From: JAOUJD01 sp964353935
GTDB taxonomy: Bacteria; Pseudomonadota; Gammaproteobacteria; Burkholderiales; Burkholderiaceae_F
DNA: 8,817 nt
Reading direction: 5' to 3'
Assembly (NCBI GenBank): GCA_964353935.1
Contig: CAYGXL010000113.1
Coordinates: forward strand, 1-8,817
Shown piece by piece: positions 1-5,774 of this stretch. A model generated the notes under the pieces. The model saw only the letters and a program-made list of their open reading frames with translations. It was not told where the DNA came from and searched no databases. The position numbers were made by a program, and so were the translations under genes. Position 1 is the stretch's first letter; each line of letters starts with the position of its first letter.

Positions 1-310
<310 letters not shown>

Positions 311-346
311 GATGGGTTGGCTGCTTCTGTAATCGTAGTGTCATCG

Positions 347-352
347 ATTGTA
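347..352 (-). promoter_or_regulatory. Candidate -10 box of the glnS promoter
   Basis: On the minus strand this reads TACAAT, one mismatch from the sigma-70 -10 consensus. It lies about 37 bases before the glnS ATG, giving a leader of about 30 nt, and it sits between the GST terminator and glnS. The -35 region at the expected spacing is poor (CTGCGG-like), so the promoter call rests mainly on the -10 and its location. Confidence 0.4.
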
Positions 353-408
353 GCCAGCGGACGCTGCGCCGCAGCACGGCAACGCCGATCTGGTGCGCGC
401 TAACAACG

Positions 409-433
409 AAAAAAGGGCGCCGTGCAGCGCCCC
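409..433 (-). terminator. Intrinsic terminator after the GST gene
   Basis: Read on the minus strand, a GGGCGC/GCGCCC stem (415-420 with 427-432) closes a six-base loop and is followed at once by six T (409-414). This is the classic rho-independent layout. It lies about 60 bases after the GST stop codon and before the glnS promoter, so it should separate the two minus-strand transcripts. On the plus strand the same stem lacks a T run, so it is one-directional. Confidence 0.8.
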
Positions 434-492
434 TTGGACGAAGATCGGCGGATCGCCGACGCGGAGGCTGCGCCGTCCGCGCCCTCCCAGAG

Positions 493-1167
493 TCAGTCCT
501 CGGCGAAGCTGTACGGCCCGCCGCGCTCGAGCGCCTTTTTGTAGGCGGGCCGCGCGTGAATGCGCTTGAGGAAGCCCATCAGCTTCGGTCGGGATGCGTC
601 GAGACCGGCGCGCTGCGCCGCGGCTTCGAGCGGGAAGCTCATCTGGATGTCCGCCGCGCTGAACTCGCGGCCGGCGAACCACTTGTGGTGCGTGAGTTCG
701 GCTTCCATGAAGTCGAGCTGGCGCTTCAGGTTCGGCTCGACCATCATCGCCTTCACCTTGGCGGAGATCATGCGCGCGATCGGTTTCGCGAAGAACGGCA
801 TCGGCGCCTGCGCGACCTTGTCGCAGACGAGCTTGATCAGCAGCGGCGGCATGGCGGAGCCTTCCGCGAAGTGCATCCAGTAGGTCCAGCGCAGCCGCTC
901 CGGGGTGCCGCGGGCCGGCGCGAGGCGTCCGTCGTCGTACCGCTCGACGAGGTACTCGAGGATCGCGCCGGACTCGGCCACGGTGACGTCGCCGTCGGTG
1001 ATGACCGGCGACTTGCCGAGCGGGTGCACCTCACTCAGCTCGGGCGGCGCAAGCATCGTCTTGCGGTCGCGCTCGTACTTCCTGATCTCGTACGGGACGC
1101 CGATCTCCTCGAGCAGCCAGAGCACGCGCTGCGAGCGCGAGTTGTTCAGGTGATGGACGGTGATCAT
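493..1167 (-). CDS. Glutathione S-transferase, Gtt1-like
   Basis: Predicted cytosolic glutathione transferase of 224 residues, normal family length. The N-terminal thioredoxin-fold domain (about 1-77) opens with HHLNNSRSQRVLWLLEE, where S10 is the likely glutathione-activating position. The cis-proline motif GKSPVI follows at 51-56 and the glutathione gamma-glutamyl contact ES at 65-66. The helical C-terminal domain (about 88-215) contains WMHFAEGSAMPPLL and the FSAADI N-capping box at 169-174, a hallmark of GST folding. The LNNSRSQRVLWLLEE opening and the HFAEGSAMPPLL segment are typical of the Gtt1-like subgroup. The substrate cannot be told from sequence; detoxification or peroxide reduction is the general expectation. 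The ATG at 1167 gives the canonical MITVHHLNNSRS start, though no strong ribosome site precedes it. A weak -10-like GACAAT (minus strand, 1201-1196) lies just upstream. Transcription should end at the intrinsic terminator at 409-433. Confidence 0.93.
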   Translation of the reverse strand: MITVHHLNNSRSQRVLWLLEEIGVPYEIRKYERDRKTMLAPPELSEVHPLGKSPVITDGDVTVAESGAILEYLVERYDDGRLAPARGTPERLRWTYWMHFAEGSAMPPLLIKLVCDKVAQAPMPFFAKPIARMISAKVKAMMVEPNLKRQLDFMEAELTHHKWFAGREFSAADIQMSFPLEAAAQRAGLDASRPKLMGFLKRIHARPAYKKALERGGPYSFAED

Positions 1168-1214
1168 CGGCGAGTCTCGCGGGAAGGGAGGCGGAATTGT
1201 CCTCTATGGGCACC

Positions 1215-1301
1215 GGCGCGCGGCTGCTCGCCACCGACGGGCTCGGGCACACGCGCCTCCCGCGCGACCGCCACGCGGTGGACAGCGCGGTGCACTTCGT
1301 C
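1215..1301 (+). pseudogene. Remnant of an alpha/beta-hydrolase C-terminus
   Basis: In the plus frame through 1215, the translation GARLLATDGLGHTRLPRD, followed by AVDSAVHFVTR, strongly resembles the last 30 or so residues of alpha/beta-hydrolases. There a GLGH-type motif carries the catalytic histidine (here codon 1248-1250), and a final helix of the VVDAVVDFV kind ends the protein. Nothing upstream in this frame could supply the nucleophile elbow, because the divergent GST gene starts 47 bases away. The frame also lacks a stop where such proteins end and runs on into the next gene in another frame. I therefore read it as a decayed 3' fragment left by a deletion. The resemblance is from pattern memory, not a search; a chance match in GC-rich sequence is possible but less likely given the ordered match. 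Confidence 0.5.
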
Positions 1302-1412
1302 ACACGGCGCGTGCGCACGCACGCGCTGGCGCTCGCGGCCTGGGAATCCGTCTGGCAGGAGCGGGGCGCCATCCGCGCGGGTCTGCGGCACACTACGGGC
1401 CGCCCCTGCCCC

Positions 1413-1416
1413 GGAG
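1413..1416 (+). promoter_or_regulatory. Ribosome binding site of the membrane protein gene
   Basis: GGAG ends nine bases before the ATG at 1426. This supports that start over the much longer upstream extension of the same open frame, which has no coding character. Confidence 0.6.
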
Positions 1417-1425
1417 CCCATTCCC

Positions 1426-1920
1426 ATGTGGAGAAACCTGCTCAAGCTGCTGCACCACGCCAGCCTCGCCGGGCTGGGCGGCGGCATGGTCGTGATCCTC
1501 GTGCTGCTCGACACGATCGACGCGACGTCCCCGGGCGCCGTCGCGGGCATGCACGCGGCGATAGCGCTGGTCTGCAGTGGCCTGGTGGTGCCTTCGCTGG
1601 TCGTCCTGCTGCTCACGGGCATGCTGCTCGTGGTGGCGCGACCGCAACTGATCAGCGCGCGCTGGGTCTGGGCGAAGGCATTCTTCGGCGTGATCGTTGC
1701 CGCGACGCTGCTGGCTGGATTCCAGCCGCTGGTGAATGCGCTCGCGTCGATGTCGTCGACCGGCGCGCTGGGGACGCCGCCAGGCCCGCTGGCGAGCATG
1801 GTCGAGACCGAGCGCTGGGCCGCCTATCTCACGCTGGCTAACGTGGTCGCCGCGATGGCCATCGCCGTGTGGCGGCCGCGGCTCGGCCGCGCGGCCGCCG
1901 AGCGGGACGGCGACGGCTAG
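1426..1920 (+). CDS. Four-helix integral membrane protein of unknown function
   Basis: A 164-residue protein with four likely transmembrane segments, at about residues 10-29, 43-71, 80-106 and 130-149. A short charged C-terminal tail ends in ERDGDG. The frame is open far upstream, but the ATG at 1426 is preceded by GGAG, begins a hydrophobic protein, and is where membrane character starts. Helix 2 with LLLTGMLLVVARP followed by RWVWAKAFFGVIV resembles small DUF2269/CopD-like inner-membrane proteins, which often have conserved tryptophans and an LTG turn. I cannot assign a function, substrate or partner, and the family link is tentative. No upstream partner shares its strand except the hydrolase remnant. 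It ends tail to tail with the aminopeptidase gene, the two stop codons lying within one CTAG at 1917-1920. Confidence 0.8.
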   Translation: MWRNLLKLLHHASLAGLGGGMVVILVLLDTIDATSPGAVAGMHAAIALVCSGLVVPSLVVLLLTGMLLVVARPQLISARWVWAKAFFGVIVAATLLAGFQPLVNALASMSSTGALGTPPGPLASMVETERWAAYLTLANVVAAMAIAVWRPRLGRAAAERDGDG

Positions 1921-3749
1921 CGCGCGATCGGCTGTGTCCGCGCTTCCAGCCAGGCGAGCGCGGCGCCGGCGACGTGCGGGCCGACGCGGCGCCGCACTTC
2001 GGCGTGGTAGTCGTCGAGCCACTGCAGTTCGTCGGCGGCCATCATCGACGTGTCGACGAGGCGCGTGTCGATCGGACACAGCGTCAGCGTCTCGAACTGA
2101 AGGAACTCGCCGAACTCGGTGGTGATCGCGGGCACGTTGAGCACCAGGTTCTCGATCCGCACGCCCCACTTGCCGGGACGGTAGAGGCCCGGCTCGTTCG
2201 ACGTCACCATCCCCGGTTCCATCGCCGTCTGCGGCTCGGGCGGCAGGTGCGGCGTGATGCCATGCGGTCCTTCGTGCACGTTGAGGAAGTAGCCGACGCC
2301 GTGACCCGTGCCGTGGCCGAAGTCCGCGTACTCGGCCCAGATCGGCGCGCGCGCGATCGTGTCGAGCATCGGGCTCCTCGTGCCGCGGGGGAACTTCACG
2401 CGCGACAGCGCGATCATGCCCTTCAGCACGAGCGTGAAGTCGCGGCGCTGCTCGGCCGTGGCGTGGCCCACCGGCACCACGCGCGTGATGTCCGTGGTGC
2501 CATATTCGTACTGGCCGCCGGAGTCGATCAGCAGCAGGCCGTCGCCGACCGTGCCGCGCATGCAGATCGTGGCGTGCGACTCCTCGGTCGCGCGGTAGTG
2601 CGGCAGCGCGCCGTTGGCATTGAAGCCGGCGATCGTCGAGAAGCTCGGGCAGACATAGCCGGGTCGGCGCGCCCGCGCCGCCGTGACGTGCTCGTCGATC
2701 GACAGTTCGGTGATCGTCTCGTGCCCGAGCGCCCCTTCGAACCACGCGAAGAACTCGGCGAGGGCGGCGCCGTCCTGCTCCATCGCCTGGCGGATGTGGT
2801 GCGCCTCGGATTCGGTCTTGCGACTCTTCGCGAGCGTCGACGGGTTGATCGCCTCGACCACGCGGACATCGCTCGCCACCGACTGCCGCAGCCCGTGCGT
2901 GATGCGGCGCGGGTCGATCAGCAGCGTGGCGCCCGAGGCCAGCCCGGCCATCGCGGCCGCGGCCCGGGCGTAAGGCGCGAGCGCGATGCCGTCGGCGGCC
3001 AGCCGCGCCTTCAGCGCCGCGCCGATCTTGCCTTCTCCGATGAACAGCGTCGCGCGCTCCGCCTCGATCAGCAGGTGCGCGAGGAAGACCGGGTTGTACT
3101 GGACGTCGGCGCCGCGCAGGTTGGTCAGCCACGCGATGTCGTCGAGCGTCGACACGAAGTGATGCGACGCGCCGAGCGCCTTCATTTCGGCGCGCGCCGC
3201 GGCGAGCTTGGCCGCGCGCGGCGTCGGCGCGAAAGGCGCCATGTGCTCGAACACGGTGGCCGCCGGCAGCGCCGGGCGCCCGGTCCAGACGTCGTTCAGC
3301 AGGTCGTGATCGGTGACGAGATCGATCGCGCGCGCCGCCAGCGCCGACTGCAGCTGCCGCGCGGCCGCGAGCCCGAGCACGTTGCCGTCGACCGCCACCG
3401 CGTCGCCGCCCTTCAGGTGCGTGGCCAGCCACTCGACGTGCGCCGTCGCGCCGACGCCGGAGAGCTTCACCAGTTCGACGCCGGTGCCGGCCAGCTGTCC
3501 CTCGGCCTGCGTCCAGTAGCGGCTGTCGACCCACACGCCCGCGAAGTCCGCGGTGACGATCAGTGTTCCGACCGAACCCGTGAAGCCGGAGAAATGCTCG
3601 CGGCCCTTCCAGTGATCCGGCAGGTACTCGGACAGGTGCGGATCGCTCGACGGCACGACGAGGGCGGCCAGGCCGCGGGACGCGAGCGCCTGTCGGATCG
3701 ATTCGATGCGGGAGCGAATGCTGGCGCGGCGGGCGTCGAGGATGTCCAT
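1917..3749 (-). CDS. Xaa-Pro aminopeptidase (aminopeptidase P, three-domain type)
   Basis: M24-family metallopeptidase that removes an N-terminal residue when proline is second; probably cytoplasmic, as no signal peptide is seen. The 610-residue length fits the long three-domain form (like human XPNPEP1) rather than the about 440-residue E. coli PepP. Creatinase-like N-terminal domains occupy about 10-310, including DPHLSEYLPDHWKGREHFSGFTGS and DSRYWTQAE. The pita-bread catalytic domain covers about 315-560. All five expected dinuclear metal ligands are visible: D409 in LLIDSG, D420 in GTTDITR, H483 in HGTGHGVG, E519 in SNEPGLY and E533 in RIENL, with supporting H384 and H492. The ATG at 3749 gives the usual MDILDARR-type start; a TTG at 3782 would add 11 residues of non-family character. 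A weak -10-like TACACT (minus strand) lies in the 94-base gap after the lipoprotein gene. The role is likely turnover of proline-containing peptides. Confidence 0.95.
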   Translation of the reverse strand: MDILDARRASIRSRIESIRQALASRGLAALVVPSSDPHLSEYLPDHWKGREHFSGFTGSVGTLIVTADFAGVWVDSRYWTQAEGQLAGTGVELVKLSGVGATAHVEWLATHLKGGDAVAVDGNVLGLAAARQLQSALAARAIDLVTDHDLLNDVWTGRPALPAATVFEHMAPFAPTPRAAKLAAARAEMKALGASHHFVSTLDDIAWLTNLRGADVQYNPVFLAHLLIEAERATLFIGEGKIGAALKARLAADGIALAPYARAAAAMAGLASGATLLIDPRRITHGLRQSVASDVRVVEAINPSTLAKSRKTESEAHHIRQAMEQDGAALAEFFAWFEGALGHETITELSIDEHVTAARARRPGYVCPSFSTIAGFNANGALPHYRATEESHATICMRGTVGDGLLLIDSGGQYEYGTTDITRVVPVGHATAEQRRDFTLVLKGMIALSRVKFPRGTRSPMLDTIARAPIWAEYADFGHGTGHGVGYFLNVHEGPHGITPHLPPEPQTAMEPGMVTSNEPGLYRPGKWGVRIENLVLNVPAITTEFGEFLQFETLTLCPIDTRLVDTSMMAADELQWLDDYHAEVRRRVGPHVAGAALAWLEARTQPIAR

Positions 3750-3843
3750 GGCGGGAGGGGTGCGGCGGAGACGTTCAGGCAATCAGTGTAGGCGAGACGC
3801 GCGACCCGCGGCGGGCGCCTCTGCTCCGAAAACGGGACGGGAT

Positions 3844-5373
3844 CTACCTCGGTGGACCAAAGACCCGGGCGGTCCAGCCTGGCACGCGGCGTTCCATTGT
3901 GCGCACGATGTTCTCGTGCACGCGCTGCCGGAACTCGGCGTCCGGCTCGAACGCCATCGGCAGGGCCCGCGCCACGTGGGCGTTGCTCGCGCTCGACGCC
4001 GGCGCGGCGAGCGATCGCGTCGCTACCGCGAACACGTCGGTGCGGTTCGAGGTGTCGCCGCTGTTCGTCCGCACGTACACGGGAATGAACACGTTGTCGG
4101 CGCTTGCGAGGCCCTGGTAGTCGCCGAGGAAGTAGCCGCGCGCGACCGGAGCGGTCGCCAGGTCGAACGTCGCGCTGACACGGTGCTCGGTCCAGCGCGT
4201 GCCGTCGAGCGAGCGCGCGAGGATCAGTTCGGTCGGCAGCGTCGTCGCGTCGGCGGTGTTGCTGCGCAGGTCGTAGTAGGTGACGCCGATCGTGCCGTTC
4301 GCCGTCACGTGAACGCTCGGCGTGAAGGCCTGCGACGCCGGTGCGGAGTTCACCTGCGCCGGCGTGCTCCAGGTCTGGCCGCCGTCGGCAGAGCGCGCGA
4401 GCGCGACGCCGTCGCGGGCGCCGCCGGAGAAGCGTGCGTCCTGCCACGCGACCCAAAGGTGGCCGTTCGGGGCGACGGCAACCTGCGGCAGGTTGGCGCC
4501 GTCGCGGATCGGTGCGCCGGTATCCGGGTCGCGCGCGCCGACGGCGAGCGCATTGGCGATCCGGAACGGCCCGCTCCAGCTGCCGCCCTTGTCGGCCGAA
4601 ACCAGCACGTTCAGGGTCGCGCTCGCCGGCGCACCGGCGGGGTTGTCGATGCGCGTGAATACATTGATCACTGTGCCGTTGGGCAGGACCGCGATGATGT
4701 TGCCGATGGTCTGGCTGCGCACTCCCGGGTCGTAGATTGGTCGCGCACCCTCCCAGGTCGCGCCGCCGTCGGTGGAGCGCGCGAGCATCGTCGGTCCGCC
4801 GCCGGCCGCGGCGAGGCGGTCCCATACCGCGTAGACGTAGCGCGGGTCGGTCGGGTCAGCGGTGATGGAGTTCTTGTCGTTGAAGAACAGGCTCTCGTCG
4901 CGGATCAATGTCGAGACCGGTCCCCACGTGCGACCGCCGTCGGTCGAGCGGCTGACGAGCATCGCGTTCGCCGAGCCCGCGGTGAACGACCCGCCGCTCG
5001 AGGCAAGCGCCATCTGGAACGCCGCGCCGTCGGGCGCGAAGGTGACCCACGGATCGGTCGCGCGCTGGTAGTCGCCGCCATTGCCTGCGTTTCCGCCGGC
5101 GCAGTGCGAGAAGGGAATCGCCATTCGCGTCCACGTCACGCCGCCGTCGAGGGTCGTGGCGGTGATCAATCCATTCGCCGAGCCNNNNNNNNNNNNNNNN
5201 NNNNNNNNNNNNNNNNNNNNNNNNNNNNNNNNNNNNNNNNNNNNNNNNNNNNNNNNNNNNNNNNNNNNNNNNNNNNNNNNNNNNGGCGCAGGGTCATCGC
5301 CTCCGCCCCCGCACGCGGACAGCACCGCACCCGAAGCGATCGCGCAGGCGAAGAGCCGGCATCGTGCGGTCAT
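3844..5373 (-). CDS. Predicted lipoprotein with sialidase-like Asp-box beta-propeller (interrupted by N gap)
   Basis: Predicted secreted lipoprotein. The start MTARCRLFACAIASGAVLSAC is a short signal peptide with lipobox LSAC (lipidated Cys21), then GGGGDDPA. After the 100-N gap come six Asp-box (BNR) motifs, S-x-D-x-G-x-T-W. Counting the gap as 34 residues, they start near residues 74, 143, 200, 259, 328 and 388. The first five are good, the last (SLDGTRW) is one residue short. The 57-69 residue spacing is what a six-bladed sialidase-type propeller gives. A C-terminal tail of about 55 residues (455-509) follows the last blade. The ATG at 5373 is supported by GGGAG seven bases upstream. Asp-box propellers occur in sialidases, other glycosidases and non-enzymatic proteins; I see no convincing sialidase arginine triad, so the substrate is unknown. 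The true length is uncertain: the gap is almost certainly a placeholder, and the frame across it is only assumed. Confidence 0.8.
   Translation of the reverse strand: MTARCRLFACAIASGAVLSACGGGGDDPAXXXXXXXXXXXXXXXXXXXXXXXXXXXXXXXXXXGSANGLITATTLDGGVTWTRMAIPFSHCAGGNAGNGGDYQRATDPWVTFAPDGAAFQMALASSGGSFTAGSANAMLVSRSTDGGRTWGPVSTLIRDESLFFNDKNSITADPTDPRYVYAVWDRLAAAGGGPTMLARSTDGGATWEGARPIYDPGVRSQTIGNIIAVLPNGTVINVFTRIDNPAGAPASATLNVLVSADKGGSWSGPFRIANALAVGARDPDTGAPIRDGANLPQVAVAPNGHLWVAWQDARFSGGARDGVALARSADGGQTWSTPAQVNSAPASQAFTPSVHVTANGTIGVTYYDLRSNTADATTLPTELILARSLDGTRWTEHRVSATFDLATAPVARGYFLGDYQGLASADNVFIPVYVRTNSGDTSNRTDVFAVATRSLAAPASSASNAHVARALPMAFEPDAEFRQRVHENIVRTMERRVPGWTARVFGPPR
5185..5284. other. Assembly gap (100 N)
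   Basis: Exactly 100 unknown bases, the conventional placeholder for a gap of unknown size. It falls between the lipoprotein signal/Gly-rich linker and the first Asp-box. It may hide the start of the first propeller blade and could also hide a frameshift or a misjoin. Confidence 0.98.
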
Positions 5374-5380
5374 GTCTTCA

Positions 5381-5385
5381 CTCCC
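5381..5385 (-). promoter_or_regulatory. Ribosome binding site of the Asp-box lipoprotein
   Basis: On the minus strand this reads GGGAG, seven bases before the ATG at 5373, and fixes the start that yields the signal peptide and lipobox. Confidence 0.6.
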
Positions 5386-5572
5386 GAGTCAGCATGCGCG
5401 GATTGTGCAAGGGACCGGTGATGAGCGGTCGACGTGCGACGGCTTTGAGAATCCGCGACGCGAAAGCGCCATTGGCCGCGACGGATTCCGACGAACGGCG
5501 GCAGGTGCGCGCGGCCCGGTGCGGGGTCGACTGCCCGAGTGAGCCGCGCGGTCAGGCGCAGCGACCTCGACG

Positions 5573-5588
5573 TGTGCGCGCGGTCACA
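5573..5588 (+). promoter_or_regulatory. CRP/Vfr-like imperfect palindrome
   Basis: TGTGC-N6-TCACA matches the CRP-type consensus TGTGA-N6-TCACA at nine of ten positions, and the inverted arms extend to CGTGTG/CACACG (5571-5590). It is centred 56 bases upstream of the FNR box centre. CRP-family sites of this form occur by chance, so function is only suggested. Confidence 0.3.
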
Positions 5589-5593
5589 CGCGC

Positions 5594-5605
5594 AAGCGAT
5601 CGCTT
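5594..5605. repeat. Perfect 12-base palindrome AAGCGATCGCTT
   Basis: A self-complementary 12-mer lying between the CRP-like site and the FNR box. It could be an operator for an unknown regulator or a chance palindrome; no family consensus that I know matches it. Confidence 0.3.
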
Positions 5606-5629
5606 CCTTGCATGCGTGTTGGAACGCCG

Positions 5630-5643
5630 TTGACCAAGGTCAA
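5630..5643 (+). promoter_or_regulatory. FNR/ANR-type box upstream of ccoI
   Basis: TTGACCAAGGTCAA is a palindrome with six-base arms that fits the FNR/ANR/FixK consensus TTGAT-N4-ATCAA with only the inner T/A changed to C/G in each half, a common variant. Its end lies 21 bases before a -10-like TAGCCT, so its centre would be near -41.5, the class II activator position. This predicts induction of ccoI and ccoS when oxygen is low. Confidence 0.85.
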
Positions 5644-5664
5644 CGGCCCACTGGCGGCATTGCG

Positions 5665-5670
5665 TAGCCT
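5665..5670 (+). promoter_or_regulatory. Candidate -10 of the FNR-dependent ccoI promoter
   Basis: TAGCCT matches the -10 consensus at three of six positions, as expected for an activator-dependent promoter. It is called from its 21-base spacing to the FNR box, identical to that of the ccoN promoter. Transcription would start near 5677, giving a leader of about 97 nt. Confidence 0.5.
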
Positions 5671-5774
5671 CACTTCCGCATGTTCCTCTTTGTGCGGCGG
5701 CGCAAGGGAGGGGCGCTTCGGGTACGCTGGCGCGGTTCCGATGCGTTTTGCGGCCGCCGCATTCTCCCTTTCGC

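Larger units (their letters stand above)
5374..5774. other. Divergent intergenic region between lipoprotein and ccoI
   Basis: A 401-base region without a convincing gene. From left to right it holds the ribosome site of the lipoprotein and a weak minus-strand -10 candidate (CACAAT, about 28 bases before its ATG). Then come a CRP-like imperfect palindrome at 5573-5588, a perfect 12-base palindrome at 5594-5605, the FNR/ANR box at 5630-5643 with its -10, and an about 97-base ccoI leader. The leader contains two short out-of-frame reading frames that overlap the ccoI start. About 5400-5570 shows nothing I can name. Confidence 0.6.

Noticed and set aside
556..1425. Open frame extending the membrane protein far upstream across the GST gene
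   Set aside because: The upstream part is antisense to the GST gene with no coding character; hydrophobic sequence and a ribosome site begin only at 1413-1426.
3750..3782. Upstream TTG start adding 11 residues to the aminopeptidase
   Set aside because: The added residues do not resemble the family, no ribosome site precedes the TTG, and the ATG at 3749 gives the expected N-terminus.
1869..3791. Long plus-strand open frame opposite the aminopeptidase gene
   Set aside because: Arginine-rich low-complexity translation typical of the antisense of a GC-rich gene; the minus-strand frame has all catalytic residues.
3790..3825. GC-rich inverted repeat between the lipoprotein and aminopeptidase genes as a terminator
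   Set aside because: The stem needs a bulge and a loop that is too small, and no T run follows on the minus strand.
3706..5421. Long plus-strand open frame opposite the Asp-box lipoprotein
   Set aside because: Same antisense artefact of high GC content; it also crosses the N gap and has no recognisable motif.
5571..5643. Clustered palindromes as a CRISPR or other repeat array
   Set aside because: The three palindromes differ in sequence and spacing, with no repeated unit or spacers.
5748..5774. Upstream TTG start adding nine residues to CcoI
   Set aside because: No ribosome site precedes it and the extension has no family character; the ATG at 5775 is preferred, though it also lacks a clear ribosome site.
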